Source: CG2-30-51-40 sp041753575 (GTDB lineage Bacteria; Desulfobacterota; DSM-4660; Desulfatiglandales; Desulfatiglandaceae). From it: a stretch of DNA of 38,981 nucleotides. The notes below the pieces were generated by a model, which did not search any database, was not told where the DNA came from, and saw only the letters and a list, made by a program, of their open reading frames with translations. The position numbers and the translations under genes were made by a program. Location of the stretch: assembly GCA_041753575.1 (NCBI GenBank), contig JBGSUA010000030.1, positions 1 to 38,981 on the forward strand. Reading direction: 5' to 3'. Below, in pieces: positions 1 through 7,485 of this stretch; position 1 is the first letter of the stretch, and every line of letters begins with the position of its first letter.

Positions 1-751
1 AGCCGTTTTCCTTAAGTTTATCCAACATGTCGGGAACATAATACTCAATTCTATGTTCGGGATGGATGTATCTATCCCCTGCCTGAAGAGAGGTTACGCG
101 CCTATTAGGAGTATCCAGGCAGAAGAACCCCTCGGGCTTTAAATACTTGAAGATGAATGGCAGTATAAAATCAAAGTCCACTTCTTTGATATGCTCTACA
201 CTCTGCCCCATCCAAATCAGATCGAAGAAGCCATCATTGAATCCCAGTTCATGCAGTCGCCCCATATCAGCATAACGATATTTTATCTGGCCCAACTCGG
301 TTTTCACCACATCATACTTCTCACAACTGGCCATCTGCTCAAGGCTTCCCTTAGGCGGAACATCAACAACAAAGAGCGTATCGAAATGATGAGGATATCC
401 CATCGTCAGCAGTGCTCCCGTAGGGTTATTGGCAGTGGCTCCCCCAATATCGAGTATCATCTCAGCCGGCGGAAGGCTTCTGACAAGTCTGCACCTTTCC
501 CAATGAAGATAATTCATCATGATTTTTTCAGGTTCAGGAAATCTCAGGATATTTTTCCTATACTCTTCGGAGAGAAATAGTGAATTGACTAACGATGTAA
601 TGGTGCAAGGATCTTCCGTTAAAAGACTCTTCCAATGTCTAAGTGCACCCTCATCAATAGGACGGTTAAGGATGAGCCGATAAGCGCATCGCGCTTTTAT
701 ATCGGCAAGATTTCTCCTGATAATTTGTCGAAAACTCAAAAGCCGCTTCAC
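1..751 (-). CDS. DUF4214-like / SAM-dependent methyltransferase (3' end outside window)
   Basis: An open frame runs from a GTG at 751 to the window edge (250 residues visible); the C-terminus is missing. Residues ~15-75 resemble a DUF4214 unit: an R-x-IL-N-R-P start, a Trp about 13 residues on, and a closing SEEY. From about residue 95 a class I methyltransferase fold begins, with a glycine-rich SAM loop (LDIGGATANNPTG), an acidic strand end (VVDVP) and a WMGQSVEHI segment typical of type 11/12 methyltransferases. The substrate is unknown; the neighbours suggest a sugar or lipid-linked glycan. It follows the upstream glycosyltransferase stop by one base, so it is the last visible gene of that operon. 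I chose GTG because the ATG two bases upstream is followed at once by a stop codon. The methyltransferase call is solid; the exact start is less so. Confidence 0.8.
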   Translation of the reverse strand, partial: MKRLLSFRQIIRRNLADIKARCAYRLILNRPIDEGALRHWKSLLTEDPCTITSLVNSLFLSEEYRKNILRFPEPEKIMMNYLHWERCRLVRSLPPAEMILDIGGATANNPTGALLTMGYPHHFDTLFVVDVPPKGSLEQMASCEKYDVVKTELGQIKYRYADMGRLHELGFNDGFFDLIWMGQSVEHIKEVDFDFILPFIFKYLKPEGFFCLDTPNRRVTSLQAGDRYIHPEHRIEYYVPDMLDKLKENG

Positions 752-752
752 A

Positions 753-1943
753 TCAGGATTTCCCTTCTTCGATAATACGCATCAACTTATTCTTTATATC
801 AGTTTTATTATAATTGGACACAACATACTGCCTCCCCTTTTCTCCCATCTTTTCTTTGCCAAACTGCATAACATGGAGAAGAGCCTTAACAAAATCAGTA
901 TAGCATGAATAGGTCAAACCTCCTTCACTTAATTTCACATGTTCTGCCAGGACTGCTGACTGGGCGTTTACCAGGACAGGCGTCCGTTGAGCCATAGCCT
1001 CAAGGGTTACCGCACTCAGGCTTTCATGTTGAGAAGGCATGACAAAGGCTGTAGCCCCGGCCATCAGTCTGAACTTATCTTCCTCTGATACGAATCCGCG
1101 GTATTCAATATCTAACTCTTTCTCCAGACCAATCTCATCTTTTCCTGTCAAAATAAGCCTGATATCGGAATGTGTTTCACGCTTAAATCTTCCAAAAAAA
1201 TCCAACAGCTCCGGTATTCCCTTGAATGGGTCAATTCTTCCGCAATAAAGCAAGTACTGATAGCCAGGACTGTAAGGTTGATACTCCTTGTCACAAATCC
1301 ACATTCCCACCAATTCACCTGGCAGTTCTCCCCAAAGACTCTTTCCCAGGCTTAATTCTGTCTGCGTGTTCCACAACACCTTTCTTACCTTACGAGCCAT
1401 AAAACGGTAAGCCTCAAGATAGGCAGGCGCTTCATCGTGAAGGGTTGGAACCAGGAGGCACTTTTCTCCTGGAGTTGCTCTTATACCATAAAATGTTGTT
1501 GGAAAAAGGTAGGTGAGAAAGATAACAGCATCATATTGAGTAGAATGCTCCGCCAGAAAATCGACCAAGCCTTTTGAGTATGGCCCCTGTTGGTAAATGA
1601 ACTCCTCCTGAAAAGCTATAGGCCAGCCTATTTGCAATCCAGAATATCCATCTCCAACTACCTTTGAATGAATTCGCCTGTTTTCCAGTAATATTCTGTG
1701 AAGTCCATGCCAATAAGGGGTCCGCCCCTGGTCAACGTTAAATCTAATGACAGTGATCCCTCCGCGGGTCTCTTTACCTGCTGGCAATGCGTTTGCCCAC
1801 GTCGAGGCATCCAGGGCAGTTGTAGTTAATAAATCAACCTTATATGCATGATGAAGCAGGTTAGCCCACTGCCATGCATGTGACTCAGCCCCACCGACAA
1901 CAGTTTCATGCCACCTTTGAACAACAATTCCGACACGCATCAT
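753..1943 (-). CDS. GT4-family glycosyltransferase
   Basis: A 396-residue cytoplasmic glycosyltransferase with GT-B fold. The N-terminus shows VVGGAESHAW, the acceptor-side glycine motif common in GT4 enzymes. The C-terminal donor domain has YLLYCGRIDPFKG and the E-x7-E motif in HESLSAVTLEAM, which binds the nucleotide-sugar phosphates. The frame is open further upstream to 2021, but the protein should start at the ATG at 1943: that ATG overlaps the preceding stop as ATGA, and family similarity begins at RVGIVVQRW. It belongs to the minus-strand operon with two other GT4 genes and methyltransferases, so a role in building a surface polysaccharide or protein glycan is likely. Donor and acceptor sugars cannot be inferred. 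Confidence 0.9.
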   Translation of the reverse strand: MMRVGIVVQRWHETVVGGAESHAWQWANLLHHAYKVDLLTTTALDASTWANALPAGKETRGGITVIRFNVDQGRTPYWHGLHRILLENRRIHSKVVGDGYSGLQIGWPIAFQEEFIYQQGPYSKGLVDFLAEHSTQYDAVIFLTYLFPTTFYGIRATPGEKCLLVPTLHDEAPAYLEAYRFMARKVRKVLWNTQTELSLGKSLWGELPGELVGMWICDKEYQPYSPGYQYLLYCGRIDPFKGIPELLDFFGRFKRETHSDIRLILTGKDEIGLEKELDIEYRGFVSEEDKFRLMAGATAFVMPSQHESLSAVTLEAMAQRTPVLVNAQSAVLAEHVKLSEGGLTYSCYTDFVKALLHVMQFGKEKMGEKGRQYVVSNYNKTDIKNKLMRIIEEGKS

Positions 1944-3028
1944 GATAGAAAGGAGTTCAAGGCCTCCATAAAAACCTCTCCTATCTTCTCGTTGGTGAAA
2001 TGCTCTAAATAGCGCATCCAACCTAATTTACCTAGTTCAGCCATCACAAAACGATCATTAATTACCCTGTTGATGGAAGCTGCCATGAGGGCCGTATCTC
2101 TCTCACCCCAAACAATGCCACAATTGCCGACAGTATCCGGAACAGCCGCGCATCCGTAAGCTACGATGGGAATCTTCATCGCCATGGCCTCAACAACTGG
2201 GACACAAAACCCTTCATGCAGGCTTGCCATAAGAAAAATATGGGCCAGTAAGTAGTAGGATTTCAGAGCAGCCTCAGACACCTTGCCGGTAACAATTACC
2301 CGGTCACTCAAATCTAATTTACTTATAAGAGCCTCAACCTGTTCAGCATAGGAACTTAACTTAGGATCTTGTCCCCCTACAATAAACAATATGCTTCTCC
2401 TGTTATAGTCGCGGAGATATTTTAAAAAACATTCTATAAGATACAAGTGGTTCTTATTGGGCGCCATTCTCCCAACCATCAAGAGATGCGCCTCTCCATC
2501 GTTGTAACGCTCCAGAATTTCAAGGTCCGCTTCCGTATTCTTGATCTTCTCTACATGATGAAAAGGAGGCACAACTCGGCACATCTCGCGCCGGATTCCG
2601 GCAGAAACCAGCTCATCTAGACTCCAATCAGAGCAGGGCATGAAAATGCATTCGCTTATCTGAGCCAGATCAAGTAATTGTCTACGGCCTTCGTCGCAAA
2701 CCCTGACATAGTCAGAATCGTATCCGATAAAGAAATCAGATGGTGTTATATTATGATATTTAACGATTTTTGTGCATTTTATTCTTTCAAGCAGGCTAAT
2801 GCCATACTCCCATCCAGTGGCGTGATGATATATAAGCAGGTCGTCTCGGTTACCTATGAAGAATGGAATACGATCAACCGGCTGGATAAACGGCAAATTA
2901 ATGGATGTTTGCTGTGCAAACAGGCAGACTTCATATCCCTGCTTCAAGAGGACTTCTCTCATGCCCAGCATATCGTTGGTCACCGCATCGCCATTCTCAA
3001 TAACAATATTACAAATTGCTACTCTCAA
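1940..3028 (-). CDS. GT4-family glycosyltransferase (paralogue 1 of a tandem pair)
   Basis: A 362-residue GT-B glycosyltransferase. The N-terminus (GDAVTNDMLGM) and the donor-site segment (HLLMVGRMAPNKNH, then EGFCVPVVEAMAMKIPIVAYG with the E-x7-E pair) nearly match the next gene upstream, so the two are tandem duplicates. The start is TTG at 3028, inside the end of the upstream gene (20-base overlap). It is supported by an AAGG about 8 bases before it and by alignment of its MRVAIC with the MRIVIC of the paralogue. An IIKYHNITP segment in the acceptor half is shared with the paralogue and may mark a common acceptor. The stop overlaps the next start as ATGA, so translation is coupled. Confidence 0.9.
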   Translation of the reverse strand: MRVAICNIVIENGDAVTNDMLGMREVLLKQGYEVCLFAQQTSINLPFIQPVDRIPFFIGNRDDLLIYHHATGWEYGISLLERIKCTKIVKYHNITPSDFFIGYDSDYVRVCDEGRRQLLDLAQISECIFMPCSDWSLDELVSAGIRREMCRVVPPFHHVEKIKNTEADLEILERYNDGEAHLLMVGRMAPNKNHLYLIECFLKYLRDYNRRSILFIVGGQDPKLSSYAEQVEALISKLDLSDRVIVTGKVSEAALKSYYLLAHIFLMASLHEGFCVPVVEAMAMKIPIVAYGCAAVPDTVGNCGIVWGERDTALMAASINRVINDRFVMAELGKLGWMRYLEHFTNEKIGEVFMEALNSFLS

Positions 3029-4139
3029 TAACTCTGCCTTCTCCCCCCTTAATAAACCCTTCCTTCCTCAAAACCTCAAAGAGCTTTTCTTTGATCCTTT
3101 CATTAGAATATAAAGTTCGGTACCTCTTATACCCGGCTTCACCGAGTTCATACGCCAGACGCTTGTCCTCAGCGACCCTGTTAATAGAAGCAGCAATGAG
3201 TTCAGGATCGCATTCTTCCCACACAATACCGGCATCACCGACTGTTTCCGGAACTGCGCTCGATCCGTAAGCGACGATTGGAATTTTCATAGACATCGCC
3301 TCAACCAGCGGCACACAAAACCCCTCATGGAGACTGGTTGAAACGAATAAATCCGCAGCAGAATAATATGAAGCAAGGTCAGTGTCAGATATCACGCCCG
3401 TAAAAACAATAGAATTACTAATGCAGAAATCATTTATCATATTTTCAAGTTGCTGATAATATGCTGCAAGTCCTGGATCAAGTTTACCTATGATGAAAAG
3501 CCTGCTTTGATGATTGTACTGGCTGTGGTATATATGAAATGCTTGGATTAGAGAGTTATGTCCTTTGTTCGGAACTACCCTTCCAACCATGATGAGGTTC
3601 GTGTTGCCATCGTTTATTCCATTGACTTTTTCTCTATGGATCAAACAATCCCTCAAGCGATCTATATGGTGAAGTGGTGGGATTACGGCCCATCTAATCT
3701 TTTCTCCCCCAAAATCCAGCAACTCGCTTACATTAAACAATGAATCCCCGATGTAAAGATCGGCCCCTATTTCAACCAGATCTCTTGTTTGCATGCGCCC
3801 GGATCTGCAAGCAGTAGTGTAATTCTCCGCGTAGCCACTAAAAAACTCATGAGGAGTAACATTATGATATTTTATTATTCTGATACAATTAATGCTTTTA
3901 AGGACTTCCAGGCCATCGTCCCAGCCCACCGAATGATGGTAGATAAGAATATCATCTGTATTCCTAAGTATCCCTTTGATATCTTCAATGCCTAGGACTT
4001 TGTAGCCGCTAACACGGCATTTAGTGGCTGCAATGTTAACGCTGTATCCGGCCTCCGCAAATGCAACATGCATTCCCAGCACGTCGTTACTTACAGCGTC
4101 ACCATATTCAATGTCGGGCGTGCAGATAACAATTCTCAT
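3009..4139 (-). CDS. GT4-family glycosyltransferase (paralogue 2 of a tandem pair)
   Basis: A 376-residue GT4 enzyme closely related to the following gene. Both share the GDAV.ND.LGM N-terminus, an IIKYHNVTP core, the donor motif LIMVGRVVPNKGH and EGFCVPLVEAMSMKIPIVAYG with the E-x7-E phosphate-binding pair. It starts at ATG 4139, 14 bases after the methyltransferase stop, without a strong ribosome binding site. Its last 20 bases overlap the next gene, whose TTG start lies inside it. Such tandem pairs often add successive similar sugars to one growing glycan, but that is inference. Confidence 0.9.
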   Translation of the reverse strand: MRIVICTPDIEYGDAVSNDVLGMHVAFAEAGYSVNIAATKCRVSGYKVLGIEDIKGILRNTDDILIYHHSVGWDDGLEVLKSINCIRIIKYHNVTPHEFFSGYAENYTTACRSGRMQTRDLVEIGADLYIGDSLFNVSELLDFGGEKIRWAVIPPLHHIDRLRDCLIHREKVNGINDGNTNLIMVGRVVPNKGHNSLIQAFHIYHSQYNHQSRLFIIGKLDPGLAAYYQQLENMINDFCISNSIVFTGVISDTDLASYYSAADLFVSTSLHEGFCVPLVEAMSMKIPIVAYGSSAVPETVGDAGIVWEECDPELIAASINRVAEDKRLAYELGEAGYKRYRTLYSNERIKEKLFEVLRKEGFIKGGEGRVIESSNL

Positions 4140-4153
4140 CTGTTGGTTTCTTT

Positions 4154-5743
4154 TCAGCTCAAAACTTCTGACTTTCTAGCAACTATACCGTAATCCTGAG
4201 GACCGAAGAAAGCTTCATCAAGCCTCTTGAACGCCAAGCTGTCAACATTTTGAAACCTGTATTCCGCCGGGAACGGCTGGAGGAAAAGAGTCTCCACTAT
4301 GCCAAATCCCAGGGCGCCCAGAGTATACTGGAGCAATTCAGGCGGGAGAGGCTTGTTATGGGTTGGATCAACATAGAAGTTGCACGATGCAACCAGCAGG
4401 TTTTTGGGATTCGGTGTCTCAACAAGCAAAAGGCCTCCGGGTCTAAGCGTTCGGAATACCTGCTCCAGGAAGAGCATCAATTTATAAAAGGGCAAGTGCT
4501 CGATAAAATGAAACGCGCTGACGGCTCCAATAAAATCATCAGGAGAGGCTCCCAGATATTCTATGGCATCGCCTTCTATCACATTAAGATTATTATCCCT
4601 GCACTGCTCCACAAAGTTGTGATTTGATTCTATGCCAACAGCCTGAAGACCTTTTTCCTTAACCAATTCCAGCCACTCCCCCCTGCCACATCCTGCGTCA
4701 AAAACCGTCCATCCGTGCTTTCCCGCGCAAGCTTTCTCGATATGCGGCAGATACACCTCAGCTCGTTCCTTTATTGCGTTTTTAGGACCACGAAAGACAT
4801 CAGTGAAAGAGGCATAGAAAACATCCGAAATCTGAGTAGTAGTATTATCGTTAGTTTGGGTTTCCCTTAGTGCCTTTGATGTCTTACGAATTGTTTCAAT
4901 CACATTATTTAAGAGATCAACACGGCTCGATATATCCGTAAGAATTCGTTGAATTTCTCCCTGGGAAGTAACTACCTCATTCAGTTTCGCAATATCAGCC
5001 TTCTTCTCATCCAATTCATTCAGTGCCTTCATATCTGCCTTGGAAGCTAACTCCGTCCTGTCAACGGCAGATTCACTGATAATATTGACGACCTTACTAA
5101 GCGCAGTAGTAACCTGGTTAAACCTGTTCTGAACCTCGGCCAGGCTTTGCTCAAGAAAGACCGCAGTAAGTTCAGAGCGCGCATGAAAATATGCCTCTGT
5201 TATTTGAAAATTCTTTGTAATGACAGGCAACCTTGCCAGAGATAAAAACAATCTTAAGACGTATCCGACAACAGGCACTTTGAAGACAAGATGGATCAGA
5301 AATTGGGGAAGCAAACCCTTTATTGCTATCGCTTTCTTGCGGCCTTCAGGTGAATACCTGATTCTTCCAATTATCTCGGCCTTCGTCATCTTCCCTTCGC
5401 GAAGGCAGGAGAGATAATAACCCATTGCCTGCTCATCTATGCCTCTTCCGAGTATGCAGGTATATGCGTTTTTCAAAAAACTCCCATCATGAAACGACAG
5501 CAACTCATTTAGATGAATGTTTTTTCTGCCACTACAGACTTCTTTTCGGCCGGATGCAAAAGTCAGCCTCAGAGGCTCAATCGGTTTTATTGACCGCAAG
5601 TCTTTAAGCCCTACATCCTTGGACTTGCCGTAGCCCGATCCCGCCCAATTTATTCCTTGAAACAACTTTCGCTGTTCCACCTCTTTCCTAATTGAGCGCT
5701 TGAGCTCTTCGATATCAAGACTATTCTCCGTCATGAAATCCAT
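4154..5743 (-). CDS. DUF4214-like / coiled-coil / SAM methyltransferase
   Basis: A 529-residue three-part protein. Residues ~80-145 form a DUF4214-like unit (Y-x-CILGRGIDEQAMGYY, then IRYSPEGR). Residues ~150-180 are hydrophobic and amphipathic (FKVPVVGYVLRLFLSLARLP) and may contact the membrane. Residues ~190-310 look like a long coiled coil rich in E, K, L and T. The C-terminal part is a class I methyltransferase: VFDAGCGRGEWLELV is the SAM loop, AVGIESN the acidic strand-2 end, AFHFIEHLPF and LRPGGLLLVETPNP the later motifs. Coiled coil plus methyltransferase recalls polysaccharide chain-terminating enzymes such as WbdD, but no kinase domain is present. Two starts are possible, ATG 5743 and ATG 5734; the latter overlaps the upstream stop as ATGA. 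Confidence 0.85.
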   Translation of the reverse strand: MDFMTENSLDIEELKRSIRKEVEQRKLFQGINWAGSGYGKSKDVGLKDLRSIKPIEPLRLTFASGRKEVCSGRKNIHLNELLSFHDGSFLKNAYTCILGRGIDEQAMGYYLSCLREGKMTKAEIIGRIRYSPEGRKKAIAIKGLLPQFLIHLVFKVPVVGYVLRLFLSLARLPVITKNFQITEAYFHARSELTAVFLEQSLAEVQNRFNQVTTALSKVVNIISESAVDRTELASKADMKALNELDEKKADIAKLNEVVTSQGEIQRILTDISSRVDLLNNVIETIRKTSKALRETQTNDNTTTQISDVFYASFTDVFRGPKNAIKERAEVYLPHIEKACAGKHGWTVFDAGCGRGEWLELVKEKGLQAVGIESNHNFVEQCRDNNLNVIEGDAIEYLGASPDDFIGAVSAFHFIEHLPFYKLMLFLEQVFRTLRPGGLLLVETPNPKNLLVASCNFYVDPTHNKPLPPELLQYTLGALGFGIVETLFLQPFPAEYRFQNVDSLAFKRLDEAFFGPQDYGIVARKSEVLS

Positions 5744-6066
5744 TCTATTTGTTCCGCCGATAGTTTTAGGAAGTAATCCCTCCCCCTCAGCTTGCGGTTA
5801 AATTTACTGAAAAACGGAAGAGGGCGCCTCGAGTTAAAAAATTCACAATACCCATATTCAAGTATCTGCGCATCCCAGTCAAGGAGCATTGAGCATCCTC
5901 CCATTGAAAAAATACCAAAACCGTCCACTGAAGCCCTTCCTTTGACGCCTGCTCTCCGTACAATATGACTCCATAAGCCTTGAGCCCCAAGTGGGATTTG
6001 GGCTGTATCTTTGTTGGCTATGTTCTTATACGTCCACGGGATGCCATAGCTGCGTACCAGTGTCAC
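5731..6066 (-). CDS. Orphan protein, possibly a remnant
   Basis: A 111-residue frame from a GTG at 6066 that I do not recognise. It is rich in aromatic residues and Arg, with no signal peptide or membrane segment. It ends in an ATGA overlap with the following methyltransferase, which argues for real translation. Against this, no ribosome binding site precedes the GTG. The same frame is open only to a TAG at 6091-6093, and a neighbouring frame continues upstream through a short T-run. It could therefore be the 3' end of a longer gene broken by a frameshift, or of a gene lost upstream. Function unknown. Confidence 0.45.
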   Translation of the reverse strand: MTLVRSYGIPWTYKNIANKDTAQIPLGAQGLWSHIVRRAGVKGRASVDGFGIFSMGGCSMLLDWDAQILEYGYCEFFNSRRPLPFFSKFNRKLRGRDYFLKLSAEQIEWIS

Positions 6067-6244
6067 AGTATTGAGATTAGGAAAAACGCTCTAATGCCGC
6101 CCATTTTCTTTTGGTGATTGACGCGAATGTGATTTAAGAGTATGGGCTAATGTATCTTTATCATTCAGCTTCAGCTACTTTGGTGAATAAGAGGCTTCTT
6201 AAAACTTAAATCCAATGTCACGGCTTTATTGAAGCCTTGGTGTA

Positions 6245-6260
6245 TATACCTGGAGGTATA
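6245..6260 (+). promoter_or_regulatory. Hairpin enclosing the ribosome binding site
   Basis: The sequence TATACC-TGGA-GGTATA is a perfect 6-bp inverted repeat with a 4-base loop, ending two bases before the ATG at 6263. The GGAGG Shine-Dalgarno lies in the loop and the 3' arm, so the folded RNA would hide it. The stem is AT-rich and weak. A second small inverted repeat, GGCTT-TATTG-AAGCC, lies at 6222-6236. Translational control is inferred, not shown. Confidence 0.4.
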
Positions 6261-6262
6261 AA

Positions 6263-7387
6263 ATGACCAAGACAAGAGAGGTACTGAAAGCTTTTTTAGC
6301 CAGATTCCTGCCCGGCGTTAAAGGCATTATGCATTCGGAGGAATCAGGAAAATCGCTAGATCCTGTGCGCCATCTGATAGAAACCGCCTATGGGCTTATT
6401 CTTGATAGAAACCCGGACCCGGATGGATTAGCTCTTTATTACGAAAAGATATCGGCCGGGAAAATTAACAAAGCTCAATTTCTCAGGGGTCTTTTTAACT
6501 CCCAGGAGTTCGAACAGCGCAATCCCTTCCTGCCTTTACACGCGTTCTTCGCGAACAGATTTCCGGCGGGGAAGCGGGAGCGTTTCACTTCTTTTGTACA
6601 GAAGAAGCCCTTTGCAGCGGTACAGATAAACGAGCTGACAAACCCCTATAAGTGGCTCGACCCGGACTGGCGGAAATTCGGAGATGATTTGCTGGTTGTG
6701 CCCATGGGCCTTAACCAGATGCATCGCAAGGCCTTCGAATGGATACAGACCCTTTACGGCTTGAGCGTGACCGGGAAACTCTGCGAAAAGAGCAGGGTTC
6801 TGGGGGTGGGAACAGGGCATGAGCCTATCGTGTACTGGCTGGCCCGCAATGCCGGAGAGGTAATGGCCACGGACCTCTTTGACGAGGAATGGGCACAAGG
6901 GAACGCATCTGAAGGAGATCCGTCAGTATTATCCGATCCTGACAAATACAAGCCTTTTGACTACCCTAGGGAGAGGCTGAAGTTTATCAGAATGGACGGG
7001 CGCTCACTTGAGTTCGATGATAATTCATTCGATATTGTTTTCTCCCTTTCAGCGATTGAGCATTTTGGTGGAAAAGAGCTGTCCGGACAAGCTGTAAAAG
7101 AGATGGCAAGAGTCCTCAAGAATGGCGGAATGGCCGTGATAGCCACTGAATACGTCTTGAATTCAATAGAGCATCCTGCTTTCTTTAATGAAGATGATCT
7201 TCTTTTCTACATCATACAGGAATCAGGGCTTAATTTGATTCAGGATATTGACTTTTCGGTGCCGCATATCTATCTCGACCGGCCCCTGAGGTTTCCAGAA
7301 GAAATATATTATACGCCTCATATGAGCCTAACCGACGGCAACGTTGTCTGGACCTCCATTGTGCTGTTTCTTGTCAAGTCACCTTGA
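6263..7387 (+). CDS. DUF4214-like / SAM-dependent methyltransferase
   Basis: A 374-residue protein with strong GGAGG before its ATG. Residues ~38-90 are a clear DUF4214 unit (ETAYGLILDRNPDPDGLALYY, then LFNSQEFEQRNP). Residues ~175-320 form a class I methyltransferase: SRVLGVGTGHEPI is the SAM loop, VMATDLFD the acidic strand end, FDIVFSLSAIEHF and MARVLKNGGMAVIATEY the later motifs. It is transcribed away from the glycosyltransferase operon but has the same two-part design as the methyltransferases at 1-751 and 4154-5743, so it probably acts in the same pathway. The substrate cannot be read from the sequence. Confidence 0.85.
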   Translation: MTKTREVLKAFLARFLPGVKGIMHSEESGKSLDPVRHLIETAYGLILDRNPDPDGLALYYEKISAGKINKAQFLRGLFNSQEFEQRNPFLPLHAFFANRFPAGKRERFTSFVQKKPFAAVQINELTNPYKWLDPDWRKFGDDLLVVPMGLNQMHRKAFEWIQTLYGLSVTGKLCEKSRVLGVGTGHEPIVYWLARNAGEVMATDLFDEEWAQGNASEGDPSVLSDPDKYKPFDYPRERLKFIRMDGRSLEFDDNSFDIVFSLSAIEHFGGKELSGQAVKEMARVLKNGGMAVIATEYVLNSIEHPAFFNEDDLLFYIIQESGLNLIQDIDFSVPHIYLDRPLRFPEEIYYTPHMSLTDGNVVWTSIVLFLVKSP

Positions 7388-7388
7388 A

Positions 7389-7412
7389 AATAATCACCTC
7401 CAGTTGATTATT
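7389..7412. terminator. Inverted repeat between convergent genes
   Basis: AATAATCA-CCTCCAGT-TGATTATT is a perfect 8-bp stem with an 8-base loop, starting just after the methyltransferase stop. The opposite gene ends at 7486. The stem is AT-rich and no clear T-run follows on either strand, so bidirectional termination is only a guess. A second small repeat, GGGGA-ACC-TCCCC, lies at 7453-7465, just downstream of the propeller gene stop. Confidence 0.35.
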
Positions 7413-7485
7413 CATCGCTGAGGAGCCTCTTTCCGTGTGGCTTCATACATCCGGGGAACCTCCCCCCAGAAGCGCCGATCATTGT

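Noticed and set aside
191..580. 129-codon plus-strand frame
   Set aside because: It is antisense to the partial methyltransferase, whose minus-strand frame shows clear SAM-binding motifs; no ribosome binding site.
6100..6150. TTGACG with TATGGG 17 bp downstream as a sigma-70 promoter for the gene at 6263
   Set aside because: The -10 match is poor (three of six) and the site is over 100 bases from the gene; not strong enough to call.
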